From JAQGMJ01 sp036271855 (lineage in GTDB: Bacteria; Pseudomonadota; Gammaproteobacteria; Burkholderiales; JAEUOS01), in NCBI GenBank assembly GCA_036271855.1, contig DATAZV010000447.1, positions 1-6,046 of the forward strand: a stretch of 6,046 nucleotides of DNA. Reading direction: 5' to 3'. Positions within the stretch are counted from its first letter, which is position 1; each line of letters starts with the position of its first letter. Of this stretch, positions 1 to 5,892 are shown piece by piece. The position numbers and the translations under genes are program-made. A model generated the notes under the pieces. The model did no database searches. It had not been told where the DNA came from and saw only the letters and a program-made list of their open reading frames with translations.

Positions 1-512
1 TGTTGCCGCTGTACGCCAAGGACATCCTGCATGTCGGCCCCACGGGCCTCGGCTGGCTATCCGCCGGGCCGGCGCTGGGCGCGGTGCTGATGGCGTTTTA
101 TGTCGGCCACCGCAGGAAGGAGGCGCACGCCGGGCGCAGCTTCCTGCTGGCGGTGGGCATCTACGGATTTGCCACGGTGGTGTTCGGCATTTCCACCAGC
201 TTCTGGATTTCGCTGGCCGCGCTGGTGGTGATCGGCGCGGCCGACAACTTCGGCGCGGTGATCCGCCAGACCTCGGTGCAGCTCTACACGCCGGACGCCC
301 TGCGCGGCCGCGTCTCGGCGGTCAACCGCGTATTCATCAGCTCATCCAACGAGCTGGGGGCGGTCGAGTCCGGCCTGGCGGCGGCGCTGATCGGCGCGGT
401 GCCGGCGGTGGTCGGCGGTGGCGTCATCACGGTGCTGGTCGCCGCCTTCGGCCTGAAGATATTTCCGGCGCTGGGCGAGATGGAAAGCGTGGCGCCGAAA
501 CACAAGGTGTGA
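1..512 (+). CDS. MFS transporter, EntS-like MFS_3 type (C-terminal part, 5' end outside window)
   Basis: This is the C-terminal 170 or so residues of a major facilitator superfamily transporter in the inner membrane. The reading frame is open to the left edge, so the true start lies outside. Counting from the first visible codon (position 3), hydrophobic segments lie near residues 16-34, 47-63, 66-88 and 126-153. Between the last two is a conserved stretch: YTPDALRGRVSAVN (about 95-108), then FISSSNELGAVESGLAAALIG. This matches the MFS_3 family, which includes the enterobactin exporter EntS and predicted effector or drug exporters, where the RGRVsAvn and snelGefesG motifs are typical. A short charged tail ends at a TGA. 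The substrate cannot be told from this half. No siderophore or biosynthetic genes are in the window, so a siderophore role is not supported. The gene converges on the TSUP gene with 14 bases between the stops. Confidence 0.85.
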   Translation, partial: LPLYAKDILHVGPTGLGWLSAGPALGAVLMAFYVGHRRKEAHAGRSFLLAVGIYGFATVVFGISTSFWISLAALVVIGAADNFGAVIRQTSVQLYTPDALRGRVSAVNRVFISSSNELGAVESGLAAALIGAVPAVVGGGVITVLVAAFGLKIFPALGEMESVAPKHKV

Positions 513-519
513 CGGCGGC

Positions 520-541
520 GCGGCGCTTATTTCAGCGCCGC
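520..541. terminator. Hairpin between convergent MFS and TSUP genes, possible two-way terminator
   Basis: GCGGCGCT (520-527) is followed by a six-base loop and AGCGCCGC (534-541), a perfect 8-bp GC-rich inverted repeat. It sits at the meeting point of the two convergent genes and covers the TAA stop of the minus-strand gene (529-527). Neither strand has a clear T-tract after the stem, so it is not a textbook Rho-independent terminator. It may still stop or stabilise both transcripts. Confidence 0.4.
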
Positions 542-1252
542 CCACAGCATGGTCAGGCCGGAGACCAGCAGCAGCGCGTCCATCAGGCGGCGGAATTTGG
601 CGGCGTCCAGGCGCAGCACGTAGCCTTTGGCGATGTAGGCGCCGGCCATCAGCGAGGCACCGATGATCAGGCCCTGGCCGATGGCCGACAGCGGCAGGAA
701 GCCGAAACTGCGGAACACGATGGCCTTGGTGACGAACACCGTCAGGGAACTCATCGCCTCGGTGCCGATGAAGGCGCCTTTCACCAGGCCGTAGGCGAGG
801 AAGAACGGCACGTTGATCGGCCCGGTGGAAACCACGATGCCGGTGATGAAGCCGATGAAGGCGGCAATCACGGAGAGTTGCCACAGCTTGAGCTTGATCT
901 TTTTTTCCATCAGCCACTGGCGCAGCGGAATCATGGCGATGAAAAACACCGCCAGCGAGGCTTCCACCACGCGCGGCGGCAGGATCAGCAGGGTGCGTGC
1001 ACCCAGGGCGGAGCAGGGCGCGCCGGTAATCACATAGGCGCCGACCACGCGCCAGTCGATCTCGCGCCACCAGACGGCCACGCGCGACAGATTGCCCATC
1101 ACCGCGGCCACCGCCATGATCGGCACCGCCTCGCGCGGCCCGAAGGCGATCACCAGTACCGGCATCAGCATGATGCTGCTGCCGAAGCCGACGATGCCGG
1201 AAAGCACGCCGGCCGCCAGGCCGACGAACAGGACGATAAGGTAGGTGGTCAA
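527..1252 (-). CDS. Sulfite exporter TauE/SafE family protein (TSUP permease)
   Basis: This is a 241-residue polytopic inner-membrane protein of the TauE/SafE (TSUP, PF01925) family. Members move sulfite, sulfoacetate, other organosulfur anions or small organic acids across the membrane. It has the family's two-repeat build. The N-terminal half opens with a glycine-rich helix GLAAGVLSGIVGFGSSIMLMPVL (residues 11-33). The second half repeats the pattern around KGAFIGTEAMSSLTVFVTKAIVF (158-180), then a helix near 190-210 and a last helix at 222-240. Length is normal for the family. Position 1252 begins a TTG codon; no ATG, GTG or TTG lies in frame just upstream, and the next Met (residue 28) falls inside the first helix, so TTG is the likely start although its ribosome binding site is weak. 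It lies 110 bases downstream of the GGT-family gene on the same strand and may share its transcript. The substrate cannot be assigned. Confidence 0.88.
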   Translation of the reverse strand: MTTYLIVLFVGLAAGVLSGIVGFGSSIMLMPVLVIAFGPREAVPIMAVAAVMGNLSRVAVWWREIDWRVVGAYVITGAPCSALGARTLLILPPRVVEASLAVFFIAMIPLRQWLMEKKIKLKLWQLSVIAAFIGFITGIVVSTGPINVPFFLAYGLVKGAFIGTEAMSSLTVFVTKAIVFRSFGFLPLSAIGQGLIIGASLMAGAYIAKGYVLRLDAAKFRRLMDALLLVSGLTMLWAALK

Positions 1253-1294
1253 AGGTTCTTGTGATCGGAGGTGAGGCTTGGAGCGGACTTTAGC

Positions 1295-1364
1295 AGCAAG
1301 GCGGGACCGGGCACGGGAGCGTGCGGCCTATTGCTCCGGGCCCGATTTCCGCAGCCCCCTTGCT
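1295..1364. repeat. Nested inverted repeats between GGT-family and TSUP genes
   Basis: The outer arms are AGCAAGG-C-GGG (1295-1305) and CCCCCTTGCT (1355-1364), giving 10 pairs with one bulged C. Inside them are CGGGC (1308-1312) with GCCCG (1340-1344), and GGAGC (1316-1320) with GCTCC (1333-1337). Together they could fold the roughly 70-base spacer into one long irregular hairpin. On the minus strand it begins at the stop codon of the GGT-family gene and lies ahead of the TSUP gene, where it could weaken read-through or protect the upstream message. No T-tract follows. In GC-rich DNA some pairing is expected by chance. Confidence 0.35.
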
Positions 1365-2985
1365 AATAGCCGATGGCGGCGCCGTCGCTCCTGGGGTCGG
1401 AGCCGCCGGAATAAACACCGCTGACCGGGTCGACGGTGATGCCGTGGGCGTGGCCGGCGAGTTCGTTGAAGGCGCCCCAGCGGTCGATCAGGTGGCCGCG
1501 TTTTTCCAGATCGGAAATCATGTGCGCGCCGAAGCGGCTTTCGATGTGCAGGGTGTCGCGCGACTCGCCCAGGCCGAAGCGCCCGGAAAGCCAGCGCGGC
1601 GCTTCCACCGCCTGCTGGATGTCGTAGCCGTGGTCCAGCATCGCGGTGTAGGCCTGCAGGTGGATCTGCGGCTGGCCGTCGGCGCCCATGCAGCCGACCG
1701 CCGCGGCCAGCTTGTCGTCGCGAAAGCCGAGGGAGGCGATCAGGGTGTGCAGCGGCACCTTGCCCGGCTCCAGCCGGTTCGGGTGGCGCGCATCCAGCGA
1801 GAAGTAGGCGCTGCGGTTTTGCAGCACCACGCCGGTGTTGCCGGCGACCACGCCGGAGCCGAACACGCCGTACAGGCTGTGGATCAGCGAGGCGGCGTTG
1901 CCTTCGGCGTCGATGGCCGAGATGTAGACCGTGTCGCCTTTCAGGCTGCCATAGGAAGGCACGCGGTCCCAGGGCAGGGCGCGCGCCGGGTCCATCAGGG
2001 CGCGGCGCTCGTCGAGGTATTTGTCCGACAGCAGCAGGTCCATCGGCACGTCGGTGAAGGCGGGGTCGCCGATCCAGCGGTCGCGGTCGTGATAGGCGAT
2101 CTGCTTGGCCTGCACCATCAGGTGGGCGCGCTGCGGGTCGTAGAAATCTTTTTTGTGCAGCTCGTACGGTTCCAGGAGTTTGAGCATTTGCAGCACGGTA
2201 AAGCCCTGCGTCGGCGCCGGCGTCTCGTAGATGGTCATGCCGCGATAGGCGCCTTTGAGCGGCGTGCCCCATTGCGCCGGCTGCGCGGCGAGGTCGGCTT
2301 CGCTGAAAAAGCCGCCTTGTTCCTTGGCGAAGCGTGCCATCTCGCAGGCCACCTCGCCTTCGTAAAAGCCGGCGCGGCCGCCCGCGGCCACTGCCTGCAG
2401 GGTGCGTGCGAGGTTCGGGTTGGCGAGTTTGCTGCCTGCTACCGGCGGGTTGCCGCCGGGAAGAAAAATTTCCGCCCACTCCTTGTATTGCTTGAGTTCC
2501 GGCGCGACAGTATTGATCCAGTTCGCCAGCCGCGCAGTCACCGGAAAGCCGTCGCGCGCATAGCCGATCGCCGCTTCCAGGTCGCGCGCGAACGGCAGCC
2601 GGCCGTAGGCCTGGTGCGCCGCGGCCCAGCTCGCCACCGCGCCCGGCGTGGTCAGGGTGGCGGGGGCGATGCCGCGAAACGGAATCTCGTCCATGCCGCG
2701 GCTGGTGAACCAGGCGATGTCGGCATTGGCGGCGGCGCGTCCGCCGCCGTCGAGGTAGCGCACCTGTTTTGTCTTGGCGTCGTAGATCAGCCAGAAGGCG
2801 TCGCCGCCGGCGCTGGTCATGTGTGGGTAGAGCACCGCCAGCGCGGCGGCGGCGGCCAGGGCCGCATCCACCGCCGAGCCGCCGGCGCGCAAGGCGTCCA
2901 CGCCCGCCGACGAGGCCAGGCTGTGCGGGCAGGCCACCATGCCGCGACTGGCCAGGGTGACGGGACGGCCGGTATTGATTTCCAA
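1363..2985 (-). CDS. Gamma-glutamyltransferase-family protein (Ntn-hydrolase, YwrD-like subgroup)
   Basis: This 540-residue protein has the full GGT fold. An N-terminal block reads MVACPHSLAS, then GGSAVDAALAA and YPHMTSAGGDAFWLIYD (about residues 16-69). The small-subunit start is GDTVYISAIDAEGNAAS (350-366), in which Thr352 aligns with the self-cleaving nucleophile Thr391 of E. coli GGT. The C-terminal end SGGSDPRSDGAAIGY is the family signature. Classical enzymes transfer or hydrolyse the gamma-glutamyl group of glutathione. Here the classical substrate-binding residues appear replaced, and VGCMGADGQPQ (430-440) stands where GSPGG is usual, as in YwrD-like or acylase-like members, so the substrate is unknown. 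There is no clear signal peptide, which suggests a cytoplasmic enzyme. The TTG start is chosen because AGGAG lies five bases before it; an in-frame ATG at 3075 would add 30 poorly conserved-looking residues. The frame stays open further upstream to 3432, but that part overlaps the neighbouring gene. Confidence 0.9.
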   Translation of the reverse strand: MEINTGRPVTLASRGMVACPHSLASSAGVDALRAGGSAVDAALAAAAALAVLYPHMTSAGGDAFWLIYDAKTKQVRYLDGGGRAAANADIAWFTSRGMDEIPFRGIAPATLTTPGAVASWAAAHQAYGRLPFARDLEAAIGYARDGFPVTARLANWINTVAPELKQYKEWAEIFLPGGNPPVAGSKLANPNLARTLQAVAAGGRAGFYEGEVACEMARFAKEQGGFFSEADLAAQPAQWGTPLKGAYRGMTIYETPAPTQGFTVLQMLKLLEPYELHKKDFYDPQRAHLMVQAKQIAYHDRDRWIGDPAFTDVPMDLLLSDKYLDERRALMDPARALPWDRVPSYGSLKGDTVYISAIDAEGNAASLIHSLYGVFGSGVVAGNTGVVLQNRSAYFSLDARHPNRLEPGKVPLHTLIASLGFRDDKLAAAVGCMGADGQPQIHLQAYTAMLDHGYDIQQAVEAPRWLSGRFGLGESRDTLHIESRFGAHMISDLEKRGHLIDRWGAFNELAGHAHGITVDPVSGVYSGGSDPRSDGAAIGY

Positions 2986-2990
2986 GAAAA

Positions 2991-2995
2991 CTCCT
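2991..2995 (-). promoter_or_regulatory. Ribosome binding site of the GGT-family gene
   Basis: On the minus strand AGGAG is followed by TTTTC and then TTG. This site supports the TTG at 2985 over the in-frame ATG at 3075, which has no comparable purine-rich stretch. Confidence 0.6.
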
Positions 2996-3073
2996 GTGGG
3001 GACGATGAGCAGAACGGTTGCAGGCCGGGCTTGTGCGCCATGCGAACAGAAGCGCCTCGGCAGACCGCGGCGC

Positions 3074-3103
3074 ATCTTAACCTCTGTGCCCCGCGTGCCG
3101 CAA
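3074..3103 (-). promoter_or_regulatory. Weak candidate sigma-70 promoter for the GGT-family gene
   Basis: On the minus strand TTGCGG (3103-3098) and TAAGAT (3079-3074) are separated by 18 bases. Each hexamer keeps only part of the consensus. The site is about 90 bases before the chosen start, in the 187-base gap between the DUF922 and GGT-family genes. If transcription starts here, the in-frame ATG at 3075 could not be used. The -35 element overlaps the inverted repeat at 3086-3135. Confidence 0.22.
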
Positions 3104-3135
3104 TGATGTGCGTGCCATGCGCGCATGCGGGGCGC
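3086..3135. repeat. Intergenic inverted repeat with inner palindrome
   Basis: GTGCCCCGCGTGC (3086-3098) can pair with GCATGCGGGGCGC (3123-3135): 13 pairs, two of them G-U when read as plus-strand RNA (A-C mismatches on the minus strand). The loop is 24 bases. A perfect 12-base palindrome CATGCGCGCATG (3116-3127) overlaps the right arm and offers a competing fold. The element lies between the stop of the DUF922 gene and the start of the GGT-family gene. It could be a terminator-like structure, a REP-type repeat or a protein binding site. No second copy is in this window. Confidence 0.35.
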
Positions 3136-3172
3136 GGCTTCGCGGCCGACACGCTGCGAAGGCGGCCCCGCG

Positions 3173-3733
3173 CTACTCCAGGCGCGCGCCCTGCGTTCTG
3201 CCGTGACCGGTCTCGCGGTCGTACTGCACGTCCATCGCGGCATAGCGCGCGACGCTGCGGTGCGCGCCCTGGTTGGCCTGCGCCTCCAGCGCCGCGCAAC
3301 TGGCGGCCGGCGGCAGCGCCAGCAGGTCGCGCTCGATTTCCGCCGCCGCCTGGCGGCCATGCTCATAGTGGCCCATCTCGTGACGGCGCAGGGCCGTGAT
3401 GAAACGCTCGAAGGCCGCCGCCTGCCGGCCATCGGCGCCGCGCAGTTGCGGCAGCAGTATTTCGGCGCGCAGGCTGACCTGCACGCTGGTCAGGCGGCAG
3501 CGGCCCGAGGCGTCGCTGTTCCAGCGAAAATTCCAGTGCGCGTTCCAGTGGGTGTCGCCGTAGTAAACCGCGCCGTCGTCGCGGATCGGTGAGGCCGCGC
3601 GCACCTGCTGGTTGAGCGATTCGCCCGGCCGCACCGGCACTTCGTAGTAGCGCGTGACCAGGTCGTCACGCACCTGCGCCGCGCTGGTCAAGGGCAGCCA
3701 GCAGGCGAGCAGCAGGGCATGAGAGGCACGCAT
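3173..3733 (-). CDS. DUF922 family predicted secreted zinc-dependent protease
   Basis: This 186-residue exported protein matches the DUF922 group (predicted secreted Zn-dependent proteases, COG5661). The first 20 residues form a signal peptide with hydrophobic core ALLLACWLPL and a likely cleavage in TSAAQ. The mature part has YYEVPV, then YYGDTHWNAHWNFRW (57-71), the strand VSLRAEILLPQL (86-97), and HEMGH at 118-122, a HExxH zinc motif followed by YEHG. A C-terminal YDRETGHG (171-178) is also family-like. Cys79 and Cys146 could form a disulfide in the periplasm. An LLAC stretch with Cys11 resembles a lipobox but lies very near the N-terminus. ATG at 3733 is the natural start for the signal peptide, though no good ribosome binding site precedes it. 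The gene is divergent from the first Bug gene. Protease activity is a prediction; no substrate is known. Confidence 0.8.
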   Translation of the reverse strand: MRASHALLLACWLPLTSAAQVRDDLVTRYYEVPVRPGESLNQQVRAASPIRDDGAVYYGDTHWNAHWNFRWNSDASGRCRLTSVQVSLRAEILLPQLRGADGRQAAAFERFITALRRHEMGHYEHGRQAAAEIERDLLALPPAASCAALEAQANQGAHRSVARYAAMDVQYDRETGHGRTQGARLE

Positions 3734-3806
3734 GGTTGAAGGCAAAAGCAGGCGAAGCGCCGAGCTTAGCCGCCACCCGCCGTCGCGGCAAGCGCGGCGC
3801 CTGTGC

Positions 3807-3812
3807 TTTAAT
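3807..3812 (+). promoter_or_regulatory. Possible -10 element in the divergent intergenic region
   Basis: TTTAAT differs from TATAAT at one position and lies 26 bases before the ATG of the first Bug gene, in the only AT-rich spot of the 105-base divergent spacer (3734-3838). No convincing -35 hexamer is seen 16-18 bases upstream, so an activator may be needed if this is used. No regulator gene lies beside it in the window. Confidence 0.3.
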
Positions 3813-3827
3813 TGGCACACAACAACC

Positions 3828-3833
3828 GAGGAG
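3828..3833 (+). promoter_or_regulatory. Ribosome binding site of the first Bug gene
   Basis: GAGGAG followed by five bases and ATG at 3839. It decides the start in favour of this ATG over an in-frame TTG at 3812, which would place nine polar residues before the signal peptide. Confidence 0.8.
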
Positions 3834-3838
3834 ACAAG

Positions 3839-4819
3839 ATGAACGCCCGACTCGCAGAGGCTGCGTGCCTGCTGCTCGCGCTTTGCAGTGTCGCCATGGC
3901 CCCGGCCCGCGCGCAGCAGGACTATCCCAATCATCCGATCCGCCTGGTGGTGCCCTTCGCCCCTGCCGGGGTCACCGACACCAGCGCCCGCGTGCTGGCC
4001 GACAAGCTGGCGCGCGTGATGGGCCAGCAGGTGCTGGTGGACAATCGCCCCGGCGCCTCCGGCAACATCGGCACCCAGCAGGTGGCCCTGGGCCCGGCGG
4101 ACGGCTACACCCTGCTGCTGGCCTTCGACGGCACCATGGTGATCAACCCCTTCGTGTTCCCGAAGATTCCCTTCGACACCCTGCGCGACTTCGCGCCCGT
4201 CACCAAGATGGGCGATGCCGCCCTGCTGGTGGCGGTGCACCCTTCGGTGCCGGCGAAAAACCTGGCCGAACTGGTGGCCTACTCCAAGGCCAACCCGGGC
4301 AAGCTCTCCTTCGGGCACTCCGGCACCGGCGGCACCACCCACGTCGCCGGCGAGCTGCTGAAGCAGCGCACCGGGCTGGACATGACCAGCATCCCCTACA
4401 AGAGCGGCGGCCAGGCGGTGGCCGACTGCATCGGCGGCCAGGTGCCGGTGGTCTACTCGGCGGTGGCGGGGGCGCAGGCCTACATCAAGTCGGGGCGCCT
4501 GAACGCCATCGGCATTTCCACGCCCAAGCGCCTGCCCTCGCTGCCGAACGTGCCCACCTTCATCGAGCAGGGCGTGGCGGGCTTCGAAGTCGCTTCCTGG
4601 GTCGGCATCATGGTGCCGGTGAAGACCCCGCGCGCGATCATCGACAAGCTCAACCATGACCTGGGCATCACGCTGCACGATCCCGAATTGGTGGCGCGCT
4701 ACGAGACCCTGGGCATCGATGTCGTCGCCAACAGCCCGGAGCAATTCGGCGAGCAGATCAAGGCCGACCTGGCGCGCTGGAGCCGCGTGGTCGAAGCCGC
4801 TAAAATCCGGGTGGACTAG
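3839..4819 (+). CDS. Bug/TctC-family tripartite tricarboxylate transporter substrate-binding protein (first copy)
   Basis: This 326-residue periplasmic receptor captures a small carboxylate-bearing ligand and presents it to a TTT-type permease. A signal peptide covers residues 1-25, ending APARA before QQDYPNHPIRLVVPF, the usual mature start of the family. The first ligand loop is PFAPAGVTDTSAR (39-51), with Ala43 where most members have Gly. Next come VDNRPGASGNIGTQQVA (67-83), DGYTLL (88-93) and LRDFAPV (115-121). The second ligand loop is GHSGTGGTTHVAGELL (159-174), followed by IPYKSGGQAVADCIGGQV. The closing motif ARWSRVVEAAKIRVD is typical. Length is normal (about 320-330). The ATG follows a strong GAGGAG site. 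The second Bug gene begins 39 bases downstream on the same strand, suggesting co-transcription. No TctA or TctB gene is present, which is common for Bug proteins. Ligand unknown; homologues bind citrate, glutamate, aspartate, nicotinate or aromatic acids. Confidence 0.93.
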   Translation: MNARLAEAACLLLALCSVAMAPARAQQDYPNHPIRLVVPFAPAGVTDTSARVLADKLARVMGQQVLVDNRPGASGNIGTQQVALGPADGYTLLLAFDGTMVINPFVFPKIPFDTLRDFAPVTKMGDAALLVAVHPSVPAKNLAELVAYSKANPGKLSFGHSGTGGTTHVAGELLKQRTGLDMTSIPYKSGGQAVADCIGGQVPVVYSAVAGAQAYIKSGRLNAIGISTPKRLPSLPNVPTFIEQGVAGFEVASWVGIMVPVKTPRAIIDKLNHDLGITLHDPELVARYETLGIDVVANSPEQFGEQIKADLARWSRVVEAAKIRVD

Positions 4820-4858
4820 CCCGATCGATCCCCTGATCGTCAACCTCCGAAAGCCGAG

Positions 4859-5854
4859 ATGCGTCTTCCTCTTGCCCCCTTCGTCCTCACGCGCGTCGCG
4901 CGCGCCCTGTGCCTGGCCGTTCCGCTGCTGGCGGCGTTGCCGGCAGCAGCACAGGACTTTCCCACCCATCCGATCAAGGTAGTGGTGCCGCAGCCGCCGG
5001 GCGGCGGCTTCGATTTCGTCGGCCGGGTGATGGCCGACAAGCTGACCAGCCTGATCGGCGTGCCGGTGACGGTGGAAAACCGCCCCGGCTCCGGCACCCT
5101 GGTGGGCAGCGACGCGGTGGCCAAGGCTACGCCCGACGGCTACACCCTGCTGGTCGGCGGCCTGCCCAACATCGGCTTCAATCCCGGCCTGTATACGAAG
5201 CTGCCGTATGACTCGCTGCGCGACTTCGTGCCGGTGGGCCTGGCGGTGAGCTACGGCTACACCATCGTCTCGCGCAAGAGCCTGCAGCAAAAGACCCTGG
5301 CCGAAGTTCTGGCCTACGCACGCAACAACCCGGGAAAGATCACCTACGGCTCGGGCGGCAACGGCACCGGCCAGCACGTCGGCATGGCGATTCTCGCCAA
5401 CCTGGCGCATGTCGACATGGTGCACGTGCCATACAAGGGCGCGCAGGCGGCCTACCAGGACATGATCGGCGACCGCATCGACCTGATGCTCGACAACACC
5501 TCCACCGCGCGCGGATTCGTCGCCAACGGCCAGGTGCGCGCCATCGCCGTCACCAACCACGACCCCGACCCCACCATGCCCGGCCTGCCGACGGTGCGCG
5601 GCGCCAAGGGGCCGAACTTCGAACTGGAAAGCTGGTTCGGCTATTTCGCTCCCGCCAAAACGCCGCCCCAGGTGCTGACCCGCCTGCGCGCCATGTTCGC
5701 CCGCGCGCTCACCTACCCGGACCTGATCGACCGCTTCGAGAAATCCGGCGGCCGCGTGCTCACCCTCTCGCCCGCCGAGACCGAAGCGCTGGTGAAAAAC
5801 GACACCGTGCGCTGGACCAAACTGATCCACGACGCCAAGCTGCGCGTCGAGTAG
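4859..5854 (+). CDS. Bug/TctC-family tripartite tricarboxylate transporter substrate-binding protein (second copy)
   Basis: This is a 331-residue paralogue of the preceding receptor. The signal peptide is longer (about residues 1-32): a basic start with Arg12 and Arg15, core ALCLAVPLLAAL, then PAAAQ before DFPTHPIKVVVP. The first ligand loop is PQPPGGGFDFVGR (44-56), with Phe51 before the conserved Asp52. It then shows VENRPGSGTLVGSDAVAKATPDGYTLL (72-98), LRDFVPV (120-126), the second loop YGSGGNGTGQHVGMAIL (163-179), and VPYKGAQAAYQDMIGDRIDLMLDN. The C-terminus RWTKLIHDAKLRVE is family-typical. The ligand loops differ from the first copy, so a different ligand is likely. Only a weak purine-rich stretch precedes the ATG, and translation may partly depend on the upstream gene. 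An 18-base identical stretch encoding DGYTLL occurs in both copies, fitting an old duplication. The next gene starts 38 bases after its stop. Confidence 0.93.
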   Translation: MRLPLAPFVLTRVARALCLAVPLLAALPAAAQDFPTHPIKVVVPQPPGGGFDFVGRVMADKLTSLIGVPVTVENRPGSGTLVGSDAVAKATPDGYTLLVGGLPNIGFNPGLYTKLPYDSLRDFVPVGLAVSYGYTIVSRKSLQQKTLAEVLAYARNNPGKITYGSGGNGTGQHVGMAILANLAHVDMVHVPYKGAQAAYQDMIGDRIDLMLDNTSTARGFVANGQVRAIAVTNHDPDPTMPGLPTVRGAKGPNFELESWFGYFAPAKTPPQVLTRLRAMFARALTYPDLIDRFEKSGGRVLTLSPAETEALVKNDTVRWTKLIHDAKLRVE

Positions 5855-5892
5855 CAGGCACCCGCAACGCTTCAATCACAGAAAGCAGAATC

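Noticed and set aside
509..1264. 251-codon plus-strand open frame antisense to the TSUP gene
   Set aside because: It encodes a Gln/His/Asp/Gly-rich sequence with no domain and no membrane segments, opposite a clear eight-helix-type permease.
2823..2870. Dense GCC/GGC run resembling a short tandem repeat
   Set aside because: It is the coding sequence for an alanine-rich helix (AALAAAAALAV) of the GGT fold, not a separate repeat.
1321..3399. 692-codon plus-strand open frame antisense to the GGT-family gene
   Set aside because: Low-complexity composition without domains; the minus strand holds a complete GGT-family protein with all the expected motifs.
2986..3432. N-terminal extension of the GGT-family frame up to 3432
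   Set aside because: The extension overlaps the DUF922 gene, is rich in Arg, Ala and Ser and has no family match; a TTG with AGGAG upstream gives a normal-length protein.
3813..3828. TGGCAC in the divergent spacer as the -24 element of a sigma-54 promoter
   Set aside because: The matching -12 element TTGC(A/T) is missing at the required spacing; AACCG is found instead.
4102..5155. Identical 18-base stretch in both Bug genes as a possible recombination or integration repeat
   Set aside because: It encodes the conserved DGYTLL motif in the same frame in both paralogues, so shared ancestry and codon bias explain it.
3734..5875. Open minus-strand frame of over 700 codons running in frame into the DUF922 gene and lying antisense to both Bug genes
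   Set aside because: The translation is rich in His, Gln, Arg, Gly and Ala with no recognisable domain, while the opposite strand encodes two clear Bug proteins with signal peptides. It is the expected shadow of GC-rich codon use; the real DUF922 start with signal peptide is at 3733.
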